Made by a program: the position numbers and the translations under genes. Of a stretch of 64,000 nt of DNA, positions 26,243 through 35,328 are shown piece after piece. Origin of the DNA: Streptomyces alanosinicus (GTDB taxonomy: Bacteria > Actinomycetota > Actinomycetes > Streptomycetales > Streptomycetaceae); assembly GCF_014650595.1 (NCBI RefSeq), contig NZ_BMVG01000005.1:186001-250000 (forward strand). Direction: 5' to 3'. Every line of letters begins with the position of its first letter. The stretch's first letter is position 1. The notes beneath the pieces were generated by a model. That model was not told where the DNA came from. It saw nothing but the letters and a program-made list of their open reading frames with translations, and made no database searches.

Positions 26243-26719
26243 TCAGGCGCGGACCGCCCGGCCCACCGACTCCACCAGGGGCAGCAGTCGGTACGGGACC
26301 CGCTCGCGCAGCGCGACCTCCGTGCGGGTGCGCACCACGCCCGGCAGGCTGATCAGCTTCTGGATGACGTCCTCCAGATGGGCGTTGTCCCGGCCGACCA
26401 CCCGGGCGAGCAGATCCCCGCCGCCCGTGATCGAGAACGCCTCCACGATCTCCGGTACGGCGGCCAGCGCGTCCCCCACGTCGTCGAGGTGGCCCTGGGT
26501 GACCTCGATGTGCACGAACGCCAGCACCGGATGACCCAGGGCGGCGGGGGACAGGGAGGGGCCGGTGCCGGTGATCACACCGTCCCGCTCCAGGCGGTCC
26601 AGCCGGGCCTGGAGCGTGCCGCGGGCGACGCCGAGGGTGCGGGCGTACTCGCGCACGCTGGTGCGCGGCTGCTCCAGGAGGAGCCGCAGGATGCGGGTGT
26701 CGAGTTCGTCCACGGCCAT
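26243..26719 (-). CDS. Lrp/AsnC-family transcriptional regulator
   Basis: A 158-aa protein. An N-terminal helix-turn-helix (LDTRILRLLLEQPRTSVREY, then ARTLGVARGTLQARLDRLER) leads to a RAM ligand-binding domain with the typical GHLDDVGDALAAVPEI and SITGGGDLLARV. It probably binds an amino acid or related metabolite. ATG at 26719 (MAVDELDT) is preferred to one 6 codons upstream because it matches the family start. It is divergent from the FUSC gene across 230 bases, so it may regulate that gene as well as itself; this is inferred from the layout only. Confidence 0.88.
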   Translation of the reverse strand: MAVDELDTRILRLLLEQPRTSVREYARTLGVARGTLQARLDRLERDGVITGTGPSLSPAALGHPVLAFVHIEVTQGHLDDVGDALAAVPEIVEAFSITGGGDLLARVVGRDNAHLEDVIQKLISLPGVVRTRTEVALRERVPYRLLPLVESVGRAVRA

Positions 26720-26949
26720 GATGAACGACTGTACCAATGGCTCAGCCGCGTCACGTCGGGGTGCGCCGCCCGACCTGGTCCGTTGGCATTTCTGTGAGCC
26801 TGGCTTGATGGCGAACTCTATGCCAATGGCCCAGTGATTCGGGGATCACTTGAGCCAGTGAGCCTGGTGATGCTCTCATGGACCCGTCGATGGCGCTGCG
26901 GGTCTCCGCGGCGCCTTTTCCGTGCCGGTGTTCCAAGGGGAGGGCAGCA

Positions 26950-28446
26950 GTGCTGAAGAGGGTGTTCGTGGCTCCGGATCCAGGCCGGGCGCGGTTGCGT
27001 TTCGCCGCGCGGGCCGTCCTCGGCATCGGGCTCGCGGTCGTCGTCTGCCTGCTGGCCGGACACTCCCTCGTCGGCGCGGTCACCGGCGGCCTCGCCGCCC
27101 TGCTCACCCTGTTCACCGTCGCCGACCCGACCGTGCGCGGACAGGCGGTCACCACCGCGCTGCTGCCCGCCGTGGGCGTGCCGGTGCTCGCGGCCGCGGC
27201 CGAACTGCACGCCGCCCCCGTCGCGCGCGATCTCGCCTTCCTCGCCGTCGTCGGCGCCGGCGTGTACGCGCGCCGCTGGGGGCCGCGCGGCCACAGCCTC
27301 GGCGTGTTCGCCTTCATGACCTTCTTCGTCGCCCAGTTCCTGCACGCCACGCCGGACCGGCTGCCCGAGCTGTACGCCGCCGTCCTGCTGTCCGTGCTCA
27401 GCGCGGCCGTGGTGCGCTTCGGCGTGTGGTGCTACGAGCGTCGGCTTCCCCCGGCCGCCGCAGCGGCGCCGCCCGCCGGGACGGGCCTTGCCCGGGTGAC
27501 CACGCGGCAGGCCGTGCAGGCGACCGCCGGTGCGGGGTTCGCGCTGGTCGTGGGCCAGCTGGTGTCCGGACAGCGCTGGTACTGGGCCGTCGGCGCCACC
27601 TGGTGGATCTTCGTCAACACCGCCTCGCGCGGCGAGACACTGGTCCGTGGCTTCCGCCGGGTCCTCGGCACGGTGATCGGCATCTGCCTGGGCTTCCTCG
27701 TCGCCGTGCCCGTGCACGGCGCGCCGCTCCCGACGGCCGTCCTCATCGCCGTCGCCGTCTTCGGCATCTTCTACACGGCCGCCGTCTCCTATACCTGGAT
27801 GATGCTCTGGGTGACCCTGCTCGCCGAACTGCTCTACGGCCTCCTCGGCGTCCTGAACCCCGGTCTGCTCGCCCTGCGCCTCGCCGAGACCGGCGTGGGC
27901 GCGCTCGGCGCCGCGCTCGCCGTGCTGTTCGTGCTGCCGGTCACCACCCACGCCATCACGGACGCCTGGATCCAGCGCGCCCTGCGCTGCGTCCACGCCT
28001 GTACGGCCGAGGCCGCGGCCCGGCTCGCGGGTTCCACGACCGCCGACCCGGCGCCGCGCGTGGCCGAACTGGAGCAGCTGCTGGGCCGCGTCCGGCTCGC
28101 CGTCGCCCCGCTCGTGCACCCGCTGCATCCGATGCCGGCCCGCAAACGCCGCGCCCGCCGCGTCCTCGCGCTTCTCGACGACTGCGCCCACGAGGTGCGG
28201 GGCCTGGTGGCGGTCGCCGCCGATCCCGAGGCCTCGCACGACGCCCGCCTGGCCGCGGCCTGTCGGCGCGTGGAGGCGGCCGTCGAGGCGCTCACCACGA
28301 GCCGGCCGGAGCCCCTCCAGCACCCCGCCGAGTCGCCCGCCGAGCCCGCCCTGGCCCATCTGCACGGTCTGGAACGCGCCCTCGCCGACCTGGCCGAACC
28401 CCTGCGTGCGGGGTCGGGCTCGGGGGCACGGCTGGTGGGGGCCTGA
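26950..28446 (+). CDS. FUSC-family inner-membrane protein (aromatic-acid exporter-like)
   Basis: A 498-aa protein. Hydrophobic blocks occupy residues about 17-135, then a second set lies at about 190-345 (WYWAVGATWWIFVNTASRGE, and a tract near FYTAAVSYTWMMLWVTLLAE). A soluble C-terminal helical domain follows at about 350-480. The repeated six-helix block and the TLVRGFRRVLGTVIG signature fit the FUSC/YccS/AaeB family of putative exporters. GTG at 26950 follows GGGGAGGG by 5 bases; an ATG at 26878 lacks such a site. It is divergent from an Lrp-type regulator. Confidence 0.82.
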   Translation: MLKRVFVAPDPGRARLRFAARAVLGIGLAVVVCLLAGHSLVGAVTGGLAALLTLFTVADPTVRGQAVTTALLPAVGVPVLAAAAELHAAPVARDLAFLAVVGAGVYARRWGPRGHSLGVFAFMTFFVAQFLHATPDRLPELYAAVLLSVLSAAVVRFGVWCYERRLPPAAAAAPPAGTGLARVTTRQAVQATAGAGFALVVGQLVSGQRWYWAVGATWWIFVNTASRGETLVRGFRRVLGTVIGICLGFLVAVPVHGAPLPTAVLIAVAVFGIFYTAAVSYTWMMLWVTLLAELLYGLLGVLNPGLLALRLAETGVGALGAALAVLFVLPVTTHAITDAWIQRALRCVHACTAEAAARLAGSTTADPAPRVAELEQLLGRVRLAVAPLVHPLHPMPARKRRARRVLALLDDCAHEVRGLVAVAADPEASHDARLAAACRRVEAAVEALTTSRPEPLQHPAESPAEPALAHLHGLERALADLAEPLRAGSGSGARLVGA

Positions 28447-28623
28447 CGGCGGTCGGCCGGGGCACGCACACGGGTCCGCCGGGGCCCGCGCACGCCGGGC
28501 GGCGCGAGGTCGCGCGAGCGGACACCTGAAGACACCCGCCGACCACACCCGCCCCTTGGTCTAGACCGCCTTGATCGACTGCTACCGTCGGCCCCGGACG
28601 GGCTCGACCGAGAGGGGACAGCG

Positions 28624-29661
28624 GTGGCACAGGACGGCAGGCCCGGCAGGCGCCGGGCGTTCATCGGCTCGTTCACGGCGGCGGGCGGACCCGGCCTCGT
28701 GACCGCCGAGGTCGCGCCGGACGGCGGCGCCCTCACCCTCGGCACCGCCGTGAACGACGTACGCGACCCGTCCTATCTCGCCCTCTCGCCGGACGGCGCG
28801 ACGCTCTACGCGGTCAGCGAGATCGCCGAGGGCACCGTCGCCGCCTACCGGGTCCACGGCGAGCGCCCGGAACTCGCCGGGCCGCCCGTGCCGGTGGACG
28901 GCAGCGGACCGACCCACCTCGGCCTGTACGGCGGGCACCTGCTCACCGCCAACTACGGCTGCGGCAGCGTCACCGCCGTACCCCTGCGCCCGGACGGCAC
29001 GCTCGCCGCCAAACCCTCCGGCCGGCTCCAGCACACCGGCTCCGGCCCGCACGACCGGCGGCAGCGCGGCCCGCACGCCCACCAGGTGCAGGCCGACCCG
29101 AGCGGCCGGTGGGCCGTCAGCGTCGACCTCGGCACGGACTCGGTACGGGTGTGCACCCTCGCGAACGGAGCACCCGCCCTGCACCGCGAGTTCGCCCTGC
29201 GCCCCGGCTCCGGACCGCGCCACCTGGCCTTCCACCCGGACGGCACGCACGCCTACGTCGTCAACGAACTCACCCCGACGGTGACCGTCTGCCGCTGGGA
29301 CGCCACGACGGGGTCCCTCAGACCGCTGGCCGAGGTCCCCGTGCTGCCCGGCGCCCCGGCCGGCGACGCCTACCCGTCCGGGATCGTGGTCGCGCCCGAC
29401 GGCCGTTTCGTGTGGACCGCGACCCGTGGCGAGGACGTCCTGTCGGTCCTCGCCGTCGAGGGTGACGGGCTCCGGCTGATCGCCACGGTGCCCTGCGGCG
29501 GCCGCTGGCCGCGCGCGCTCGCCGAACATCGCGGCTTCCTCTACTCGGCCAACGAGCGCTCCGGGGACGTCTCGTGGTTCGCCGTGGACGAGCCGACCGG
29601 GCTGCCCCGCTACGACGGCGCGGTACGGGTCCCCGCCGCCTCCTGCGTCGTCTTCGGCTGA
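28624..29661 (+). CDS. Lactonase-family seven-bladed beta-propeller protein
   Basis: A 345-aa protein of the 6-phosphogluconolactonase (YbhE-like) propeller family. Evidence: FIGSFTAAGGPGL at the start, repeated blade motifs such as DPSYLALSPDGATLYAVSE, GPHAHQVQADPSGRWAVSVD, GPRHLAFHPDGTHAYVVNEL and YPSGIVVAPDGRFVWTATRG. Family members hydrolyse 6-phosphogluconolactone, although many act on unknown lactones. No secretion signal is seen. GTG at 28624 is preceded by GAGAGGGGA. The gene is followed by a strong hairpin shared with the convergent gene. Confidence 0.85.
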   Translation: MAQDGRPGRRRAFIGSFTAAGGPGLVTAEVAPDGGALTLGTAVNDVRDPSYLALSPDGATLYAVSEIAEGTVAAYRVHGERPELAGPPVPVDGSGPTHLGLYGGHLLTANYGCGSVTAVPLRPDGTLAAKPSGRLQHTGSGPHDRRQRGPHAHQVQADPSGRWAVSVDLGTDSVRVCTLANGAPALHREFALRPGSGPRHLAFHPDGTHAYVVNELTPTVTVCRWDATTGSLRPLAEVPVLPGAPAGDAYPSGIVVAPDGRFVWTATRGEDVLSVLAVEGDGLRLIATVPCGGRWPRALAEHRGFLYSANERSGDVSWFAVDEPTGLPRYDGAVRVPAASCVVFG

Positions 29662-29732
29662 GCCCGGCCCGCCCGGGCAAGCCTCCCGGGCAGCCTCCTG
29701 AGCCGGCTCCCGGGCAGGGTTCCGGGCAGGAC

Positions 29733-29767
29733 GAAGGGCCCGCTCCGGGGTGTGGAGCGGGCCCTTC
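29733..29767. terminator. Bidirectional terminator hairpin
   Basis: GAAGGGCCCGCTCC at 29733-29746 is exactly complementary to GGAGCGGGCCCTTC at 29754-29767, with a 7-base loop. It lies between the convergent lactonase and sirohydrochlorin-chelatase-like genes and can serve both strands. Confidence 0.88.
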
Positions 29768-29807
29768 ACCGTACGGGCGCCGTGTCGTGGCGGCGGGCGG
29801 CGGCTCG

Positions 29808-30734
29808 TCAGCGGACCTGCATGCCCTGTGCCTGCTGCGGGGCGATGCCCAGCGCCGTCGTGTACTTGGCGAGGGCGAGCTTGCCGATCGTCGGGTACGC
29901 GCCCAGCGCCTCGGCCGTGGCACAGCCCGCCTCCTCGGCGGCGGCCGCGAGCAGCCCAGGGTCGATCTCCGGGCCGATCAGGTACGGCGCCAGCGCCAGC
30001 TGCTGCGAACCCGAGGAACGCAGCTGATCGGCGACCGAGGCGATCGAACCGTCCTGGTCCAGGGCCGCGGCCATCACCGGCACGGCCAGACGCGCGGCGA
30101 GCAGCATGCCGGTGATCCCGGCGGCCTGCACGGCCTCCTCGCCCCCCACGGACGCCAGGATGATGCCGTCCGCGGCGGTGGCCACGGTGAACAGGCGCGC
30201 GCGGTCGGCACGGGCCAGACCCGCCTCGGACAGCCGCACGTGCAGCGCCTCGGCGAGCAGCGGGTGCGGACCGAGGACGTCGGTCAGGTCGGCGGCGACC
30301 CGGCTGTCCATCACGGACTGGCGGATGTGGCGCAGCATGGCGCTGTCCGGGCCGGCCAGCAGCGGGACGACGACGGCGACCGGGCCGTCGGGCTCCTTGA
30401 TCCCCTCGATCCCGGCGGCCATGGCCTGCTCGTAACGGGCCGCCCGCTCCTCGGCCGCGCGCACCAGCACGGACCGGAGCGTCGGGAACTCGGTGTCGTC
30501 CCCGTCCAGGTACCCGATCCGGACGTCCAGGCCGGGCAGCTCGGAGCGGGCGATGCTCACGACCTCCTCGGCCAGGCCGCGCGTGGCGGCGCTGGGCGCA
30601 CCGGGCACCGCGAGGGCGAGCGCGGGCGCACCCTCGGGCGCCACCAGCGGTTCCGGCCGGCGGTGCCGTCCGGGCTGGCGGGGTCGCGGCATTCGTACTG
30701 GCAGGCCGGACTCGGGCCCAGTGGGGGTGCTCAT
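29808..30734 (-). CDS. Sirohydrochlorin chelatase-family (CbiX/SirB-like) protein
   Basis: A 308-aa protein of the class II chelatase fold, with duplicated half-domains. It contains VVVPLLAGPDSAMLRHIRQ and the LGPHPLLAEAL motif carrying one conserved His. The first metal-binding motif, usually AHGS near the N-terminus, here reads AVPGAPSAA and lacks the His. The enzyme family inserts Fe or Co into sirohydrochlorin for siroheme or B12. Loss of one ligand suggests either a structural paralogue or another metal geometry. The N-terminal 35 residues are Pro/Arg-rich. The gene looks monocistronic and shares a terminator with the lactonase gene. Confidence 0.75.
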   Translation of the reverse strand: MSTPTGPESGLPVRMPRPRQPGRHRRPEPLVAPEGAPALALAVPGAPSAATRGLAEEVVSIARSELPGLDVRIGYLDGDDTEFPTLRSVLVRAAEERAARYEQAMAAGIEGIKEPDGPVAVVVPLLAGPDSAMLRHIRQSVMDSRVAADLTDVLGPHPLLAEALHVRLSEAGLARADRARLFTVATAADGIILASVGGEEAVQAAGITGMLLAARLAVPVMAAALDQDGSIASVADQLRSSGSQQLALAPYLIGPEIDPGLLAAAAEEAGCATAEALGAYPTIGKLALAKYTTALGIAPQQAQGMQVR

Positions 30735-30991
30735 GGCGCCGCATGTTACTGGCTTAGCGGGTTCCTCCGTTCGGGGAGGGTGCAGGTGAGCGGTTTCCGT
30801 CCGGTTTTGTCTGATGAGTTACGCGCCCAGGACACGTGTTCCGGGCACGTGCCGAGCACATCGGACGACAAAGGCGCCGCAAGGGGAGCAAGGGGGAACG
30901 AGGGGGAACAAGAAGGGGCAAGAAGGATCAAGGAGGAGCGAGGGGGTGGCAAAGGGGAACGATCCGCTTGTGCGAGAAGCGGATACCGCAC

Positions 30992-31966
30992 TCAATCCCG
31001 TTGTACGGAGATCACATGCAGCATGGTCGGTTCACCCGGCAGGGTGAGCCGGCCGGCCGCGAGGTCGGTCGCGATGCGTACCGAGCCGTGCAGCGGGTCA
31101 CCCTCGGCCGGCACCTGCCGGGCGTGCGGCAGCCGGGCCGCCAGTTCCTCGCGCAGGGGACCGAGCAGCGGGGCGCCCAGCCGGAACAGGCCACCGGTGA
31201 GCGCCACTCGGGGCGTGCCGTCCGCCGGGCACACGGCCGCGGCGGACTCGGCCATGTGCCGGGCCGCGGCCCGCAGGATGCCCGCGGCGACCGGGTCGTC
31301 CGCGGCGCACGCCGCCACCTGGGGCGCGAAGGAGGCCAGTACGGCGGGTCGGTCGGGGCGGGGATAGAGCTGCCCCGGCAGGCCGCGCACCGGGCCGAAC
31401 TGCTCCTCGGCGCGGCTCAGCAGCGGTGCGCAGCCGCCGTCCCGGCCGTCGTGGGCGCGCAGCGCCGCCTCCAGACCGGCCCGTCCGATCCAGGCACCGC
31501 TGCCGCAGTCGCCGAGCAGATGTCCCCAGCCGTCGGCCCGCCGCCAGGACGTCAGATCGGTGCCGACGGCGATCAGCCCGGTGCCCGCGGCGAGCACCGC
31601 ACCCGGACGCGGCCCGAGGGCGCCGACGTAGGCGGTGACGGCGTCGGCGGCGAGCGCCACGCGCCGTACGCCCAGCTCCCGGGCGAGGGCGTCCGGGAGC
31701 TGGGCCCGCAGGTCGTCACCCAAGGACGCGAACCCGGTGGCACCGACGACGGCCGTGTCCAGCGCGCCCACTTCGGCCTCGGCGGCCAAGGCGCGGGCCA
31801 GCGGGACGAGTTGGGCGATCAGATGCGCGGCGTCGATGCCCCGCGCACCCGTGCGGACCGGTTCCCGCGACTCCCGCTGGGCGGCCGGTGCCTGGCCCGG
31901 CACGCCGACGGCGACCCGGAGACCGGAGCCGCCGGAGTCCACCGCGAGATAGCCGGGGGCGGTCAC
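30992..31966 (-). CDS. BadF/BadG-type ATPase, N-acetylglucosamine kinase-like
   Basis: A 324-aa ASKHA-fold kinase. Phosphate-1 motif LAVDSGGSGLRVAVG is at the start, and phosphate-2 AVLAAGTGLIAVG and ADGWGHLLGDCGSGAWIGRAG in the middle. An adenosine motif VALTGGLFRLG occurs near the end. These match N-acetylglucosamine kinase-like proteins of actinomycetes, which phosphorylate GlcNAc during chitin or peptidoglycan amino-sugar recycling. GTG at 31966 gives the family N-terminus; frames extend further upstream through low-complexity DNA that holds promoter repeats. No sugar transporter is adjacent, so the substrate is not fixed. Confidence 0.8.
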   Translation of the reverse strand: MTAPGYLAVDSGGSGLRVAVGVPGQAPAAQRESREPVRTGARGIDAAHLIAQLVPLARALAAEAEVGALDTAVVGATGFASLGDDLRAQLPDALARELGVRRVALAADAVTAYVGALGPRPGAVLAAGTGLIAVGTDLTSWRRADGWGHLLGDCGSGAWIGRAGLEAALRAHDGRDGGCAPLLSRAEEQFGPVRGLPGQLYPRPDRPAVLASFAPQVAACAADDPVAAGILRAAARHMAESAAAVCPADGTPRVALTGGLFRLGAPLLGPLREELAARLPHARQVPAEGDPLHGSVRIATDLAAGRLTLPGEPTMLHVISVQRD

Positions 31967-32041
31967 GGCAGTCGCCGGCCGGCCGAGATCGGCGAGGGAT
32001 GCGCCGGGTGCAAGGAGCTCGCCTCCTTCCCGCTGACCGAT

Positions 32042-32075
32042 CGCGCGATCTGGTCGACCGCGCGATCTGCTCGAC
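32042..32075. repeat. 17-base tandem repeat between the GlcNAc-kinase-like gene and ung
   Basis: Two adjacent copies of CGCGCGATCTGGTCGAC (second copy with C for one G) are followed by more TCGAC units to about 32100. They lie in the 233-base divergent gap, so they may be operator sites for either gene. Confidence 0.6.
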
Positions 32076-32199
32076 CGCCTCGACTCGACCGTCTCGACGA
32101 GCTTGACGAGGAGGAAGGGTAGCGCCCGGAACGGGCCTCCGCCGGCGGAGGGCTTCGCCTCGTCCGTGCACCGTCCGTGCACCAGTAGAGTGGCATCCC

Positions 32200-32877
32200 G
32201 TGGCACCACGACCCTTGGATGAACTTGTTGAAGCAGGCTGGGCGAAGGCTCTTGAACCCGTGGCCCAACGCATCGCGGCCATGGGGGACTTCCTCCGGAC
32301 CGAGATAGCGGAGGGCCGGACCTACCTCCCGTCCGGGGCGAATGTCCTGCGGGCCTTCCAGCAGCCCTTCGATGACGTCCGCGTCCTGATCGTGGGCCAG
32401 GATCCCTACCCCACGCCCGGTATGGCCATCGGGTTGAGCTTCGCTGTCTCGCCCGAGGTGCGGTCGTTGCCGGGAAGCCTGGAGAACATCTTCCGCGAGA
32501 TGCACTCCGACCTCGGGCTGCCCAGGCCGTCCAACGGTGATCTGACTCCGTGGACGCAGCAGGGTGTGCTGTTGCTCAACAGGGCTCTCACCACTGCCCC
32601 GCGCAAGCCCGGCGCTCACCGGGGCAAGGGCTGGGAAGAGGTGACCGAGCAGGCGATCCGGGCGCTGGCGGCGCGCGGCAAACCGCTGGTGTCCATCCTG
32701 TGGGGGCGTGACGCGCGTAATCTGCGGCCGCTGCTGGGCAGCCTGCCGGCGATCGAGTCCGCGCATCCGTCCCCGATGTCGGCGGACCGGGGCTTTTTCG
32801 GCTCCCGGCCGTTCAGCCGGGTCAACGACCTGCTGGTCCAGCAGGGCGTCCAGCCGGTGGACTGGCGACTGCCGTAG
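32200..32877 (+). CDS. ung: Uracil-DNA glycosylase, family 1
   Basis: A 225-aa DNA repair enzyme that removes uracil from DNA. The water-activating motif GQDPYPTPG contains the catalytic Asp68. The uracil-binding NRAL stretch (LLLNRALT) is at about 125-131, and the Leu-loop [17 protein letters not shown] carries His189. The length is typical for bacterial Ung. The start is GTG at 32200; the upstream spacing is poor but the next in-frame starts would remove conserved residues. It is divergent from the sugar-kinase-like gene and convergent with the BNR-repeat gene. Confidence 0.95.
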   Translation: MAPRPLDELVEAGWAKALEPVAQRIAAMGDFLRTEIAEGRTYLPSGANVLRAFQQPFDDVRVLIVGQDPYPTPGMAIGLSFAVSPEVRSLPGSLENIFREMHSDLGLPRPSNGDLTPWTQQGVLLLNRALTTAPRKPGAHRGKGWEEVTEQAIRALAARGKPLVSILWGRDARNLRPLLGSLPAIESAHPSPMSADRGFFGSRPFSRVNDLLVQQGVQPVDWRLP

Positions 32878-33017
32878 CGCATGCCGCGCCGGGCCCCACC
32901 GGCACGATCGCAAGCCGGTCGCGGACCAGGTGAAGCACCCGCTGACACTCCGACGGCGAGTGGCCCTGCCCGCTGGGAACGGGCCGGGCCACCTTGTGAC
33001 CCTCCAGCGAGCGTTTC

Positions 33018-34106
33018 TCAACCGATCACCGCCGCCCGTACACACAGCACGTCCGGCAGATGCCCGGCCAGTTGCTGCCAGCTGTCGCCGTCGTCGGCCG
33101 AGGCGAACACCTCGCCATTGCGGTTGCCGAAGTACACGCCCGCGGGGTCGGCGTCGTCTGTGGACAGGGCGTCCCGCAGCACCGTGCCGTAGTGATCCTC
33201 CTCGGGCAGTCCCTTCGACAGCGGTTCCCAGGTCCGGCCCGCGTCCGTGGTGCGGAAGACCCGGCAGCGGTGCTCGGCGGGCACCCGGTCCGCGTCGGCG
33301 TTGATCGGGAAGACGTACGCGGTGTCGGCCCGGTGCGGATGGGCGGCCACCGCGAAGCCGAACGTGGACGGCAGATCCGCGCCGATGTCGGTCCAGTGCG
33401 CCCCCGCGTCGTCGCTTCTGTACACCCCCCAGTGGTTCTGCAGATACAGCCGGTCAGGGTCGCCCGCGTCCCTGGCGATCTTGTGCACGCACTGGCCGAA
33501 CTCCGGGTTCGGATCCGGCAGGAACACCGCGGACACCCCGGAGTTGGACGGCGCCCAGCTCGCGCCGCCGTCGGTGGAGCGGAACACCCCGGCCGTCGAG
33601 ACGGCCACGGTCACCGTCCTGGGGTCGCGGGCGTCGGTCAGCACGGTGTGCAGGCCCTCACCGCCTCCGCCCGGCACCCAGCGCGAGCGCGTCGGATGCT
33701 CCCACAGCGGCCTGACCAGCTCGAAGCTCTCGCCGCGGTCCTCCGAGCGGTACAGCGCCGCTGGTTCCGTGCCCGCGTAGACCACGTCGGGCTCGGCGGC
33801 GGCCGGGTGCAGCTGCCAGACGCGCTCCAGGGAAGCGCCGGTGTCCTGGGGGAACTTGACGGCCGGCCGGGGCGGTTCGGTCCAGGTGCGGCCGAGGTCG
33901 TCGGAGTGGAAGACCGACGGGCCCCAGTGGGCGCTGTCGCCGCCGGCCAGCAACCGCGGCCGGTCCTGCCGGGTGTCGATCGCGATCGAGTAGACGGCCT
34001 GTGCGTTGAAATACGGGCTGTCGTCGAACTCCCAGGCGCCGCGGGCCCTTCGCCGCCCGATGAACAGCCCTTTGCGGGTGCCCACCGCCAGCAGTACCTC
34101 GGTCAT
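33018..34106 (-). CDS. BNR/VPS10-type beta-propeller protein
   Basis: A 362-aa cytoplasmic protein with repeated Asp-box units: SDDLGRTWT, SEDRGESFE, STDGGASWA, SDDAGAHWT, TTDAGRTWE and SADDGDSW. These build a six- or seven-bladed propeller. It starts MTEVLLAVGTRKGLFIG, the usual start of a conserved bacterial exo-sialidase-like (BNR) family whose activity is not known. The ATG at 34106 has a nearly ideal ribosome site, GGAGGTGATC, six bases upstream. Despite the sialidase-like repeats, the catalytic Arg triad of sialidases is not recognisable and there is no signal peptide. Confidence 0.85.
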   Translation of the reverse strand: MTEVLLAVGTRKGLFIGRRRARGAWEFDDSPYFNAQAVYSIAIDTRQDRPRLLAGGDSAHWGPSVFHSDDLGRTWTEPPRPAVKFPQDTGASLERVWQLHPAAAEPDVVYAGTEPAALYRSEDRGESFELVRPLWEHPTRSRWVPGGGGEGLHTVLTDARDPRTVTVAVSTAGVFRSTDGGASWAPSNSGVSAVFLPDPNPEFGQCVHKIARDAGDPDRLYLQNHWGVYRSDDAGAHWTDIGADLPSTFGFAVAAHPHRADTAYVFPINADADRVPAEHRCRVFRTTDAGRTWEPLSKGLPEEDHYGTVLRDALSTDDADPAGVYFGNRNGEVFASADDGDSWQQLAGHLPDVLCVRAAVIG

Positions 34107-34392
34107 GCCGATCACCTCCGGGACGTCTTCGTCCAGGTAGTCATGAGACACGTAGTCGTCGGTTATCGGCCAGTCTGCACCCCACCACTGACAGTCCCCC
34201 TTGGACCGCGCGTTTTCGCAGGTCACAGCGGTGTCGTCGGGATGTGACGAAGACCGGCCGCGGCTCGTTGTGGCATGCGCCTGCGCGAACGGGGTGTCTC
34301 GTGCGACCGTCGGGGAGACGGCTTCGTGAGCAACGGCGCGATCTCCCGCGTATGGGAGGGCGTTCCGGCCGGTCGGTGCGCTCGTGAGGAGG

Positions 34393-35004
34393 ATGCCTTT
34401 GAAGGTGTTCCGTGGTCCGAAGGTGCGGTTGTGGCGCTGGCGCCGTAACCCGCTCAGACGCCGGGCCGACGTGGTGGAGGCCTGGGTGGTGCTCGGCGCC
34501 TGGCTGCTGACCGTCCTGCTGGGGATCTCGGCTGGCCTGGTGGCGGCCCGGTCGGTGGAGCACGGACTCGCCGAGGAGCGGGCGGACCGGCGCCCCGTCG
34601 TGGCCCGTGTGGTGGGACGGGCGCCGGCAGCCTCCCCCCGGCGCGACCACGCCTCAAGCGGCGCACGGGTCTGGGCCACGGTGCGCTGGACCGTCCCCGA
34701 CGGCTCCGCCCACACCGGTCAGGTCCGGGTGCAGCCCGGCAGCAAAGCCGGCACACCGGTCACCGTCTGGACCGACCCGCGGGGCCGTCTCGTCGGCCGC
34801 CCCACCTCGGTCTCCGAGGCCGCCTTCCGCGGCACCCTGATCGGCTGCCTGGTGGGCCTGAGCGCGGGGGCCGTCCCCTTCATCGGCGGCCTCGCCCTGC
34901 GCGCCCGTCTGGAACGCCGCCGCATGGACGCCTGGGACGCGGAATGGGCGCGGCTCGGACCACAGTGGGGCGGATGGTCCGACCACGGCCGCAGGTCCGG
35001 CTGA
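34393..35004 (+). CDS. Rv1733c-like membrane protein with two helices
   Basis: A protein of about 203 aa with hydrophobic segments at roughly 28-53 (AWVVLGAWLLTVLLGISAGL) and 145-170 (LIGCLVGLSAGAVPFIGG). They flank an extracytoplasmic domain with WATVRWTVPDG and GTPVTVWTDPRGRL. This layout is shared by Rv1733c-like actinobacterial proteins of unknown role. The start is uncertain: GAGGAGG directly abuts ATG 34393, so a TTG at 34399 fits the ribosome site better, and a GTG at 34384 is also open. The gene ends 53 bases before a miniature inverted-repeat element. Confidence 0.72.
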   Translation: MPLKVFRGPKVRLWRWRRNPLRRRADVVEAWVVLGAWLLTVLLGISAGLVAARSVEHGLAEERADRRPVVARVVGRAPAASPRRDHASSGARVWATVRWTVPDGSAHTGQVRVQPGSKAGTPVTVWTDPRGRLVGRPTSVSEAAFRGTLIGCLVGLSAGAVPFIGGLALRARLERRRMDAWDAEWARLGPQWGGWSDHGRRSG

Positions 35005-35057
35005 GCCCGGCGCACGCCCGGCTCGGGCCTGCTCCGCCGAGCCCGGCGCGGCCGCCC

Positions 35058-35328
35058 CTAGGGCCTGTCGTCAAACTCCCTCCCCCACTGCCTTGAGGGC
35101 GTGGGAGGTGCCCCCAGCCCGGCGGGGTGTGGCACGCACTCCCCCAGAGGGGGTACCCCCGGCGGCGTTGTCGTCGGTCGCCGACGCTACCCCGCGCTCG
35201 GCTGTGCTCGCGCGGGGGCATCCGGCATCCCCACCGTCGACTCCTTCCTCCGCCTTGCAGCTGCACGCGCCAGTCCCCGCCGGGCCCGCCCTCCGGGCGG
35301 ACGACGGGAGTTTGACGACAGGCCCTAG
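35058..35328. mobile_element. MITE-like element A with CTAG ends
   Basis: CTAGGGCCTGTCGTCAAACT opens the element and the exact complement AGTTTGACGACAGGCCCTAG closes it. The match extends to 23 bases on each side. The 271-base body has no gene and shares blocks with element D at 54176-54403 (GCGGCGTTGTCGTC, CTCGCGCGGGGG, TCCTCCGCCTTGC). CTAG at both ends suggests target duplication of TA, as with IS630/mariner relatives. Its right end forms the TAG stop of the neighbouring HEAT-repeat gene. Confidence 0.85.

Noticed and set aside
32040-32199. Upstream extension of the GlcNAc-kinase-like frame to 32209
   Set aside because: The added 81 residues are low-complexity, run through tandem repeats and into the ung start, and are absent from the family N-terminus.
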